NCBI GenBank assembly: GCA_947179155.2
Contig: OX359285.1
Coordinates: 7,270,731-7,334,730 of the forward strand
From: Hedera helix
Lineage: Eukaryota > Streptophyta > Magnoliopsida > Apiales > Araliaceae
Direction of reading: 5' to 3'
DNA length: 64,000 nt
The notes under the pieces are model-generated. The model saw only the letters and a program-made list of their open reading frames with translations, made no database searches and had not been told where the DNA came from. Positions within the stretch are counted from its first letter, which is position 1. Every line of letters begins with the position of its first letter. Below are positions 19,782 to 30,242 of this stretch, in pieces. Made by a program: the position numbers and the translations under genes.

Positions 19782-20679
19782 TTTTTCCTTTAAGAGACGA
19801 ATTCGATGTTGGAGTGGAGTATGATGTCAAGAAGCTCTCCATCTTGTGTGTAATGCCGAATTTGGTAGGAAACAAATATAATGTGAATGGGAGTACTTTT
19901 TGGAATAAAATAAATAAGTTATTTATTTTAGATTTTTTATTTGTTATGGAAACTTTTCATTATTTGGAAAGTCGAGCTTTGGTCTATGTTCATCTCTATG
20001 TACAGCTTGGAGGGCAATGGTGGGCGTGAGGTGGAGATTTTAGCATCTGATGGCATCATTTTGGAGCCCATATAAAGCATTATCAGTTGCAATAGATAGA
20101 AAAAGGTAAGGGATGAAGATAGAATTGGGATAAAATAAAGGAACAAGAGAAGCTTACGAGAGGAGGAAGGAATACAAACTCAAAAATGGATACTAGTAAT
20201 AATTGTAATAATTGTGACACGCGGCGGCGGGTGTAAAAAAAATAAATTATTAATAAATAAACATAAGAAAAGATTTATGTATATAAAAAAAAGGGACAAT
20301 AATAAACGTTGGTCGTAGAAAGTGGATAAAAAATGCGGGAAGGTGGATGGAGATAGATGGAACTAATAATAATTGATATAGACAAATTTGAAGGGTAAAA
20401 AAGGAAAGCAAAAAGATTTCATTTTAGCCACCAAAAATAATTATAACATTAATGCAAATAATTAGACATTTGTGATGTTTTAGATCATGTTCAAGTGCAA
20501 AGAATGAAGGAAAAAAACTGATATAATAGGGTAAAACATTGTCTGGGAAAAAGGTCATTGAAAGTCATTGTCCCATCCATGATACTCCCCCACAAGCCCC
20601 TTTAGCATAATTCTCTTTAGCTTTTGATGAAAAGTCCTTCTAAATTGTTGAAGATGAGGACATTTGAGTTTTGGGCTTT

Positions 20680-20704
20680 CCCCCCCCCCCCCCCCCCCCC
20701 CCCC
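20680..20704. repeat. Poly-C run of 25
   Basis: Twenty-five consecutive C on the + strand in an AT-rich setting. A second run of the same length is at 26481-26505. Confidence 0.95.
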
Positions 20705-22455
20705 ATAATTTTTGGAAAAGAGGAAAGTTCGGAAAGTTATAATTAATTTTCCAATAATTATTTTTGGATGAATTTTTGTGAGAAGCTTCATATTTATATA
20801 TATGATTTTTTAAAGAAGTTGAGAATTTTATGAGAAACAAGAAATAATTTATGAATTTTCTAAGTTAATAAAATTTAGAAAATCATAGTTAAATATTAGA
20901 AAGTTACTTTAAGTTTTAATTTAGAAAATCTTAGTTATTTATAGGATTAATGAGAAAATTTGATGGATTTTTTAAGTGGGCAGAAAATTATTCTCTTATT
21001 AAGCTATTTAAAAAATAGTTTTTACATAGTAACAAATTGGATAAAATAGTAGAAATGAAAGATAATAATGAAACTTGAATGGAAAGTCCCAGAAAATATT
21101 CCAAGTATTTTGAGATGATCAGTCGATTTGGGAAGGGTCAAAATGTTGGGGACCATGTGATTGACTGTCTAAGGGCATTATTGTCTTTTCACACAAAAGT
21201 CCGAGTTTATTAGTATAATATGATGTTTAGTGTTAATATATCATTAAAAGATGACCGTGAACTTTAAATTAATTTGGGTAAATAACGTTAAACCAACCAA
21301 CTTCATTTTTTATGTTTTTGACAACCGACTAAAATTTTCCATTTTAAACTTTAAACTAAGGACAGAGAAACTGTTTTTCCTAAAAATAATTCCGGTTAGT
21401 TGATTCATGATCACGACACAGCAATTTATTGTTGTTAGTTGGAAAGCCTCTACTGCCGGTGAAACACTATATCCTACATCATTGATTGATGAGCAAAGGC
21501 TTAGTATTTTGGGTGGCCTTTCGAGCTTCTTTTTCTCTTTCATGTAAGGTCGTGTATTGCTTCTTTCAAAACATTCAAATAGATTGTAATGTAATGCTAA
21601 AGGATAATGCTAAGCGTCTCATATTTTTTTGCATCGTAAATGATGTGTCATCGTTACATTGGTTGAGTAGATTTCATATGATAGAAAATACATTTTGTCC
21701 TATTCAATATTACATCATTTGAGACCAAAATTTTGAAACCTCTAACGTTACCCGATGCTAAATATTCATTGTGTTTCTTCCTCGGTTACTAGTAACTTTC
21801 ATGGCTTGTGAATACTTTCTGATACTTGTTATGCTTAAAAAAATTTAAAAAGTTTTTCCACAAGAACACGAGTACACTCCTTTGTCCAAGTTTATGACAC
21901 CAAATTTCCATGCAAATTAAGCAACAAGTGGAAATTCATTATCTATACCCAAATTTGCACACTGGAAAATGAGATTGTAAATATTTTTTCTGGTTAATTT
22001 GATACTGCAAGCTACAAAGTATGTGTGGTCAGGGGACAGAGGAAAGGACAACCAACCCCAACCTCTTGTGAAATGGGGGAAAAAATCTAACAATGTGAAG
22101 AACAATTTTATATTCAAGTGCTAATGAAACTGTTTTAATCCATGGAAATCAAAATTAGACAAATAAAAAACTGCATATGCCAGGGTCTCTGTCTACATGC
22201 ATTGGTGTCATGGCTCTAAAGTTCGGCCTCGCTAGATTTCTTGAAACCTGCTTCCTTTCCTCTCCACCACTGTCGTACTCGATGAGACACCTTGTTTGCT
22301 TGTTTGTTAAGAGCCTCGCTTGTGTCTTGGATTCCTTTTGTAATTTTTTATTTCCAATCCTTTTTACTTTCTTTCTCTCTCAAAACTTTTCCCTGTCAGA
22401 TTATTCTAAAGATCAGCAAATAATTTTCGTTATATATACACGTATAAAAATATAG

Positions 22456-22659
22456 TCAGATATGATTGTCCCTTTCGTACCAATTTCGAGGGGAAGTGTT
22501 CGTCATCATTTCTTCATCATCTTCATCTTCATTTCCAAAATTTTGCATGTTGTTCATCAGATCTTCCCTCGAGTATATTAACTGCTTCTGTATGTTTTGA
22601 AGATCACAGCCTGCTCTGTATGGATATCGATGTTCATTTAACAGAGAGCAGGTTTGTTG
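22456..22659 (-). CDS. Candidate 3'-terminal exon of an unrecognised gene
   Basis: On the minus strand a splice acceptor (ATGTTTAG) at 22660-22667 is followed by an open frame of 67 codons ending TGA at 22458-22456. The translation has non-random composition: QQTCSLLNEHRYPYRAGCDL, QKQLIYSREDLMNNM, then an acidic run (NEDEDDEEMM) and a polar end (SPRNWYERDNHI). This looks more like a genuine C-terminus than AT-rich noise. I find no convincing upstream exon on the minus strand in 22,700-24,500, which is repeats. It may be an orphan exon of a gene disrupted by the tandem repeats. Family unknown. Confidence 0.35.
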   Translation of the reverse strand, partial: QQTCSLLNEHRYPYRAGCDLQNIQKQLIYSREDLMNNMQNFGNEDEDDEEMMTNTSPRNWYERDNHI

Positions 22660-22739
22660 CTAAACATATTTTTGTCAAATGCTTGCCAATACAAAGATTG
22701 ACAATATGCTGATTGTTGGTACATTTTTTTTCTGGAGTC

Positions 22740-23165
22740 CAGTTTGGACTAAAGGACAATAATTGGACGCCAATCAGATTAACGTTGATGTTTTTTTGTT
22801 AAGTTAAATTTGGTTTTTTTTGTTTGAACTAAAAAATAATTGGAAGCCAATTAGATTGACGTTGTGGTTTTTTTTTTAAGTTAAATTTGGTTTTTTTTTG
22901 TTCATACTAAAGAACAATTGAAAGTTAATTAGATTGGCGTTGTTGTTGTTTTTTTTTTTTTTTTTAAGTTAAATTTGATTTTTTTTCTTTAAACTAAAAA
23001 ACAATTAGATTTACATTGATTTTTTGTTGTTAAGTTAAATTTGGTTTTTTTTTTTTTCCTGTTTGAACTAAGAAACAATCAGAAGCCAATTAGAGTGGGA
23101 ACAATTAGACGCCAATCAGATTGGCGATGATTTTTTTTTTTTGTTAAGTTAAATTTAATTAAGTG
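22740..23165. repeat. Degenerate tandem repeat, about 75-88 bp period, 5 copies
   Basis: Each unit contains ACAATTRGAnGCCAATnAGATT, a T-rich run, then AAGTTAAATTTGGTTTTT and TTTGAACTAA. Copies start near 22757, 22836, 22911, 22998 and 23071. The last copy contains CGCCAATCAGATTGGCG, an inverted repeat. Confidence 0.75.
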
Positions 23166-23198
23166 CTTAAAGCGAATGCTAATCGAATGTTTAATATT

Positions 23199-23262
23199 CA
23201 ACGCTACTTGAAGTAGTGTTGGATTTAAAAAATGAAATCAACGCCACTTGAATTGGCGTTGA
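23199..23262. repeat. Two adjacent inverted repeats around GGCGTTG
   Basis: CAACGCTACTTG pairs with the following AAGTAGTGTTG, and CAACGCCACTTG with AATTGGCGTTG. They share the ACGCCA/TGGCGT core with the preceding tandem array. Such repeated mirrored units resemble subterminal repeats of CACTA-type elements, but no CACTA end is visible; inference. Confidence 0.5.
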
Positions 23263-24576
23263 GTCTATAATTTAAAAAAATTGAACAAAATGAATGTAAA
23301 ATTTAAGCCATTTTGGGAAACTAGTGCTCTATATAGTGGGTGAAATCTCATAGAGAGGTCTCATTTATTAAAAACACCCAAAGTTATTGTCCTGAATGGT
23401 ATTACCCAATCAATGGTATTAATGAGTTTGGAGGTTCAATCATTGACAAAAGCCAATATTTGTGTGTGTGAGAGAGAGAGAGAGAGTTCAAATTAACAAG
23501 AAAAAAAATCCCATAAAAAAGATACACTAAAAAAATAACCAAAAAACTGAAGTCGAAGTCCCCTCTAAACCCAAATATCCAAAGTACACACTTATTTCAA
23601 TATCAAATGACTCAATTACGAGTAATTATTCAGTGGTCCTAGGGCACTTGTCACGTGGTGCTCACATCACAAAGTTAAGCCCATGGCCCGCCAGGATCGG
23701 GTCGGGCTGGCTCACAGACTATGTTAGTATATTATAATTTATTTATTTTTAAAAAAAAATTAAAAATTAAAATATATATATATATAAGGGAATGATCCAT
23801 AACAAGCGTTTGCTATGGACACTATTCCAGCAAATGCATCTTCAACCGTTGAAATAATAATTTTAATGGATAAGATGGAGTCTCATCCGCTATCTAAGAT
23901 AACGGGTAGGAAAAAAAAATTGTCAGTCAACCCGTCATTTTAGTTGACGAGTGGAGTTTTGTTTTTTGTTTTGTTTTTTTTTTTTTTTTTAAATCTAAGT
24001 TTAACAAAATCAAAAAAAAAAAAAAATTCCCACCCGTCATCTTAGTTGACGGGTGGAGTGTTTAATTTTTTTATTTTTTTTTTAATATAAGTTTAACAAA
24101 AAAAAAGTTCAATAATATAAGGAATCTCTTCTTTTCTAGCTACCCAATTGGCTTTTTTCGAATAATAAGATATTGGTACCCATGAAAATGCAACAATTAA
24201 ACTTAAAATTAACAAAACTGTTCGATCACTTCTCGTCATTACCGTTTTTTTCTCTCTCTCTTTCTTGACACTCTACTGTGGACTTGGAAAACAGAGGAGT
24301 CTGCTTATTTATTTGGTTTATTAATTTTTTTGACAAATTACCCTGCAACGACGACGTGGTTGATGTAATTAACACGTGTCATGCCGTTTCTGATTGGCTT
24401 TTAGTATCTACGTGCCATAGTCCGCATCATAACTGGGTGGACTGAGAAGTAGAAGAAAATTACTGTCTTCTAAAACCCTAAATTTTATTTCTTTCTCCTT
24501 CACAGCCAAATTAAACTAGGGTTTTGCACTCTTCATCCTCTGAAAATTCTTCAATCACAAATTTGATCTACATTAC
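23263..24576. other. Intergenic repeats and upstream region of the 24,577 gene
   Basis: No ORF of note. Contains a (GA)n patch at 23469-23486, two inverted repeats with the core CCCGTCA/TGACGGG (23931-23951 and 24029-24057), a CT-rich stretch (24249-24264), and an ACGTG-containing region (24373-24415) with two ACGTG cores possibly acting as promoter elements of the gene at 24577. No clear TATA box was found. Confidence 0.5.
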
Positions 24577-27500
24577 ATGGCTATGGCCCTAATTGAACGT
24601 CAAAACCTACCAAAGCCACAAAAGTTAAGACATTTCATTGGTAAAAACTATGAGCTTGCAGTGAAACAGTCGATTCAATCCCTATTAGATACAGTTCATA
24701 AACCCAAGTCTGATATCTTTGGTTTTACCTCCAGTTTTCTAGAATTATTACAAGCTAAGGTTAACCCACCACTCGAAACCATCTGGTTTTACTCTGCCTT
24801 AACCTTTCCAAAACCCAATTCACAAAAAGATGAGATTTTGGATCAGTTTTCAGCCATAAAAGATTTGTTTCATTCGATAACATCTTGCTCAGCTTCATGT
24901 AGTTCTTCAAAGAGTGTAGCCCTGATTGCGCCGGTTATTTATGAATTATGTAGGCTTCTTGTTAATTTGAAGGTGAATGAGTTGGGTTCGAAGAGAGAGA
25001 AGAAAGTGATGAGAGAGATCAAGTCATTAGTTGCTGTTATTCTTGGTTATATTAATGTGTGTTTTTATGATAGTGCAACTGATGGTGATGAGTTGATTAG
25101 GCCATTGGTGGATTTAGTTAGTGTTTGGATTGGGGATACAGTGACAAATTATGAAGGAATGAAGGGACGTTTGAGGTTGTTTTTTCCACTTTTGAATGAT
25201 GAGATTATTGAAGGGCTTAGTGTTGAAGAGTGTGATGTTAGTGAGCTAGCTGGAGTTGTGATCGCGGAGGCATTTTTGTTGAGATTGTGCTTGGAATTTC
25301 GTGATGGGATTTCAAGAGATGAGTTGCAGAAAGAGTTGAGGATTTGGGCTGTTGGTTCCATAACTGGGTTTAGAAATCTTCTCTTCTTTGGTTAGTATCT
25401 ATTGAGCCTTCTCTTGCACTCTGGTATAATTTTTTCATAGGTGAAATTTGAATTTGCAATTTCTTCGTGTTTAATTGCCAAATTGTCATATTATTTGCAA
25501 TTTCTGTGGAAAAAGATTACATTTTTGCAGAAAGAAAAGACATGTTTGGTTCATATCAACTCATAATATATTAAGACGCAATTATTTCTGTTTATTCGCT
25601 GATTAATACTGCAATGCAACAAATATTCCTTTTGTTTCACCTTAGCTATTTGAACGACAAAATCAATTTTCACCATAAATATCATGTATGAGTTGTATCT
25701 ATAATTAGTTACTTAGTTTCACTTGTGTTGTCATTTTTTTTTGGTAATTGATGTGCTTACATTTAGCTTCTCCATTGCATTTCCAGAGACAAACCTTGTA
25801 AAGATGCTGCTGGAGCCAACTTTGCCCGTCTCTTCCCTATTGGTTAGTTGCTCTACATTGAGAATAATATTTGAGTTTTCATATTTTCTCCCATTTGATA
25901 AATGATTTAAAGCTTTGTTATTTTATTGTGTTTTCTGTTCTTGCTATTTTATATCATGTTTCCTATAGTTTAGTAGGTGACGCGTGTTAGGTTTTCTAGG
26001 ATGAAACTGCTAGATTTGGAATAGAAATTTAAGAAGCTAGAGATAGAAACAGTCGGGAATCAATTGAATCAAATGAACTGACCTAATATTACAGAACTGT
26101 TACGTTTCTATTGGTACAACTACCTTGCTATCCTCATGATCAAACAGCAGAAGTGCCATCTAAGCTACAGCCTACAGCTAATGATAACTAATAACTTAGC
26201 AAAAATAAGTACAAACTGAACAATAGTGCAACTTATTATAAAAAGATTCGAGCACTTCTTTAAAATTTGAAGATATGCAATATGTTACTACGCGTCCTCA
26301 GTGGTGGACTGGGCCCAAGCCCCCGGAAGGGGCTGCCGGAGAGAGCCCCGTCGTGCCCGGACCCTGTGGCACCACGAGGAGCTGTCATAGTAGTGTATAT
26401 AAGGAATTTGCTTAACCTTGGCTTCAGAGAACAAACTTGATTGGAAGAAGCTTTATGATCATTATTATCAATAAAGCTAACCCCCCCCCCCCCCCCCCCC
26501 CCCCCGGCGGTTCTTTTCCTCGCAAAAATTAATATTGGCAAAGTATTTTTGGATCAGTTACAAATACATGTTTATGCCATGGCAGCAAGGGACCGTTTTT
26601 CAACACAGAGATCATAGTACTATCTGACGATTGCTGTTTTGCTTGCTTTTTCACTGTTTTCTTGAACATTTCTATCTCTAACTGTAAAGTGTAAAGGACT
26701 TGCAGTTTTATGCTTCTTTACATGTTGAGTTGTTCACTTGTTTGTCATGTTCAGTTTCTGCTGCAAAAAAATGTCTTAATTATTCATAAGCTGTAATTAT
26801 TTGTAGTCCATTGATAGCTAAAACTATAAATTATATTTGAAATGTTCCGCAGAGTTCTGATGATGAGATTCTATTGAGGAAAGTGTTGTATGATGCTGTG
26901 ATATTGCCGGAGTATTCTTTCCTTAATCCTGTGAGAATTGCCCATCGACCTGCTAAGCAAAGTCTTGCCATGGCAAGATTGATGGTTACCTATAAAGCAA
27001 CAGAGTTATATAGGTACAAAGAACAGAAATTTCTGGCTAACTTTATGTTCAAACTTTTCATAAAAGAGTCGTACTAACGATCTGCCTGGTTGCAGGGAAA
27101 ACGGAGATCACACAAAAGCCATTTCTTATATAAATGCCTTCTCAAGTTCTCATTTACCTGGTGAACTAATTAAGTGGGTTACAAGTGAGATTAGCGTGGG
27201 GGAGAAAGCTGGTGGACCAAATGGATCATCACCTAAAGCAATCTTAAGTAAGTAATATGGTTACCTCCGTATATCGTGTTAGTGTATTATGTTATCTGTA
27301 GAGGACTCTTTATGACTGATGTTTCATTAATAGTCTAACTCCAAATTTATCTTTGTTTTCAGAGTGGTTATTTAGCCTAGAGGATCAAGGGATACGATTA
27401 TTGGACAATGACATGTCAAAATACCGTGCCAGATTAGTGGTTGATAACTTGAACACAGATAATGAGCAAACAGAGTTAACAGCAAATGGAAAGAAATCAG

Positions 27501-27817
27501 ATACCGATCTCATATTCTACATTGATAACAAGGGAAAGGAAGAAGAGAATGAGGAAAATAACAACACAAACGAACCAATAAGTGATGCATTTGTGGTTGC
27601 TGCACACACAATGCAGTCAAGGGGAAATGGTGGTAGAAGAAAGCGGAAAGAAGGAAGAGGCTGTGAGAAGGAACAAGTGAAGTTTCTCAAATATAACATT
27701 TATGAGAACTCTGGTTCAACAGGAGAGAAGTCCTCGTCTTTCGGAAAAGATGGTTCAAGTAGTGAGAGTGAGGTTGAGAATCCACTTTCTGATGATGATA
27801 TGGAAGTAAAGGAGTAA
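24577..27817 (+). CDS. Uncharacterised plant protein, 545 aa, five exons
   Basis: Exons 24577-25390, 25787-25842, 26853-27013, 27096-27247 and 27363-27817 join in frame through GT-AG introns (phases 1, 0, 2, 1) to 545 codons. The ATG is the first in the frame and is preceded by a CT-rich leader. Residues 1-290 are mostly alpha-helical in character with Leu-rich stretches (LIAPVIYELCRLLVNL, VVIAEAFLLRLCLEF); exons 3-4 encode SFLNPVRIAHRPAKQSLAMA and SYINAFSSSHLPGELIKW. The C-terminal exon has acidic runs (KEEENEENNN), a basic nuclear-localisation-like patch GRRKRKEGRG (about 485-494) and a Ser/Asp-rich tail ending in DDDMEVKE. I do not recognise a named family; nuclear location is inferred. 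Intron 2 carries a GC-rich patch and a poly-C run. Confidence 0.85.
26481..26505. repeat. Second poly-C run of 25, in intron 2
   Basis: Twenty-five C followed by GGCGG, inside the intron between 25842 and 26853. Same length as the run at 20680-20704. Confidence 0.95.
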
Positions 27818-28223
27818 TGATGGTCTTTTGGTGGTAAAAGACCTATTGTACTATTATGCTTCAGTCAAATGTTATGCAATCTGATCAAAGACAACAAACA
27901 GAATACAAAAATTATCTGTTTCTTTTTTATGGTTGGTAAGTTGATGTAAACGTTAGAAATCCATAGAATACTGCTCGAACAGTTCATCATTTTAATTCTA
28001 TAATAATTTCTGCCTCATCATTTTGATATTTTAGAACTGATGGAGTAACAAGTTAAAAGTCCAAAGCATTGAAGTTTGAATAGGATAATTTATGTATTCC
28101 GAGCTTCTTCTAATCAAGTCCAGTTGAAGTTTTGAGAACTGAACCACTATTTTGTTTACCAAAGGTTGTTACAATTACACTAGTAAGTCCGTTGGCTGCC
28201 TGATAAGATCAAAGAGGAATCGA

Positions 28224-28299
28224 ACGAGCGGGGACCTTAGGATCGGAAGTGAAACTAGCCAACGAGCGGGGACCTTAGGATCGGAAGTGAAACTAGCCA
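28224..28299. repeat. 38-bp perfect tandem duplication
   Basis: A unit beginning ACGAGCGGGGACCTTAGG and ending GAAACTAGCCA occurs twice with no change, followed by a GCGCGC/ATATAT microsatellite. Confidence 0.9.
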
Positions 28300-29293
28300 G
28301 AAGTGTGCGCGCGCGCGCATATATATATATATATATAAAGCAATTTCCCTACCTTAAAAACATCATCCTACCTTCCGTTGGCCGCAAATGAATATATCAG
28401 ACAACGTATATATATAAAAATATATAAAAACTTGGTTTTTTTTATAATAAAGTTTAAAAAATATTATATTTTAGTTAAATTATTTCTTCAAAACGGTAAA
28501 CTCATAACAGTTGCACTCCGTCAACGAGCAAATATCTTAATTACACACATAATATTTGTCAAGTAAACAAGTATATATAATTGTAGTCAATTTTGTGTCC
28601 GAGGCTTGATATATCATCTAAAGCTATTTACAAATTCTCATGACACTTGAATTCATACGAGATTTACAAATTCTCATGACACTTGATTTCTTATTTTTAC
28701 ACGTTAGCAAGGCTAAAGTATTGCACTTGGTGTGTTTGGATAAAATTTTGAAATTCTTCAAAAAGTTGACCAACTTGTACATGGAATGTGCCAATACATA
28801 TGAATTGATAGAAACACCAACTTTATCAGATGGCGTTGCTTCCATAATAGAGACAAAGCTTAAAGATTTGTTCATTTCTCTACTACTCACACAACACATG
28901 GTGCTGCCACAAACCAAACACTAATTTCCCCCACCAAACTAATGCTTTGAGTACGAATTTGTATTCATGTTCATGCATCATATTATAGACAAAAATATAG
29001 GAATAAATATTCTGTCGCATATTCCTCTTATTTGATTTATTTTATCTTATCGTTTAGAGTTATATTAATCGCTAACCAAATTTTCATGAAATTAATCCAC
29101 ATATCTTTTCTTAAAAATATCACTAATCACTTTTTGTTTACAGCAGTGAGAGGTTAAAGAAAGTAGAGTAATATCGAATAGATAAAAACGACGCCGTAGT
29201 AGGATGTTAGGTGAGAAACAGAAGGCAACTGCCAAGGTGTCGGTTGTTAACCGTAGTTAAAATTTGACCAGAGTCAATGGTTACAGTCTGTTC

Positions 29294-29300
29294 TATAAAT
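29294..29300 (+). promoter_or_regulatory. TATA box of NDL gene
   Basis: TATAAAT at 29294-29300, about 150 bases before the ATG and followed by a GA-rich leader. The spacing suits a 5' leader of roughly 110-120 bases. Confidence 0.5.
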
Positions 29301-29445
29301 TGGAGTCTAGAGAGAGAAAATCTTTCTACTCATTCATATTCATCAAAAGAGAGAATAGCTTCGTATATAAGCCATTCCAAACTCAAAGCTGCAATTACAG
29401 AGAGAAAGAGGGGTTTCGGCTTTCAGTCACGGAGAGCTGACGGCC

Positions 29446-30207
29446 ATGGCAGACTCAAGTGATTCCGTTTCTGTTGATATGGAAACTATTTATCTCGGGG
29501 GAAAGGTTACAATACCAGTTGTTCTTTAATTCCTTTTTAGTAAATTTATGTGTAAATCCAGCATACCCATATGCTTAATTTGGTGGGTTCACTGCATTTT
29601 CAAATGTTTCATATTCTTTGGTTTAATTGTTGAGTAATTGTTTGGGGGTACTCTGAAAACTTGCTCAATTCCTAAGTTTAAGTGTGATTTTTACAAAATT
29701 GAATGATTTTGAATTTTAGATCTGTCACTCTTCATTTTTTTTTAATAAAAAAAAATTATTGGGAGTTTGGAGGAAATTGTGTTTTCTTTTTCTTTCTTTG
29801 AAAAAAAATGGTATCTTTAGCTGTGTTTTGTACTGTTGAAATTGTGTTTTAAATATTATTACTTTCTCTTTGATTACCAAGAAAACTTTGGGAAAGAAAG
29901 TTAATTCCCAAATTGTGGTTTTAAAACTTATTTGATTTGTTTTGTAAAAGAATTGTTGTATTAGCTTAGTTGCGTGTAATGAAATTAATACGATTTTAAT
30001 GATTTTCTCTTGTTTATCCCCACCGAAATAGAGTTCATTGATCATGGATTAGTTGACATTAGAACCTCTTTCTGCATTGATTAATCTGTCCTGTTTCTCT
30101 CTTGTTGTTTCTTCTAAGTTCTTATGTTTTATTGGTAAAAATATGCATTCCTAGTTATACCTGTCATTTCCTTATTTAGTATTACGAACACAACGTGGCT
30201 GTTACTT

Positions 30208-30242
<35 letters not shown>

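Larger units (their letters stand above)
19113..22455. other. Intergenic DNA, no gene recognised
   Basis: AT-rich and without convincing coding signals on either strand. It holds a near-palindrome around CCCCTAGGGG (19696-19720), a hairpin at 19729-19781, a GCGGCGGCGGG patch at about 20221 and a poly-C run at 20680-20704. The short ORFs present look like chance. Confidence 0.6.
27818..29445. other. Intergenic region between the 545-aa gene and NDL
   Basis: Contains a 38-bp perfect tandem duplication (28224-28299), (CG)n/(AT)n at 28305-28338, a second short duplication (TTTACAAATTCTCATGACAC at about 28627 and 28663), and a 94-codon ORF at 28640-28924 with no recognisable similarity. From about 29,150 it is the NDL promoter and leader. 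Confidence 0.6.

Noticed and set aside
20555..20840. Minus-strand ORFs containing Gly-rich runs
   Set aside because: The Gly run is the poly-C tract read in reverse; flanking codons show no protein character.
22177..22455. 92-codon + strand ORF
   Set aside because: Antisense to and downstream of the minus-strand exon candidate, with no recognisable domain; likely chance.
26260..26541. Minus-strand Gly-rich ORF in an intron
   Set aside because: Poly-C tract plus GC-rich patch inside the second intron of the 24577 gene; no independent evidence.
28640..28924. 94-codon ORF, possible small gene
   Set aside because: Begins within a short duplicated segment and has an antisense ORF of equal length; no similarity recognised. 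Left as unsupported.
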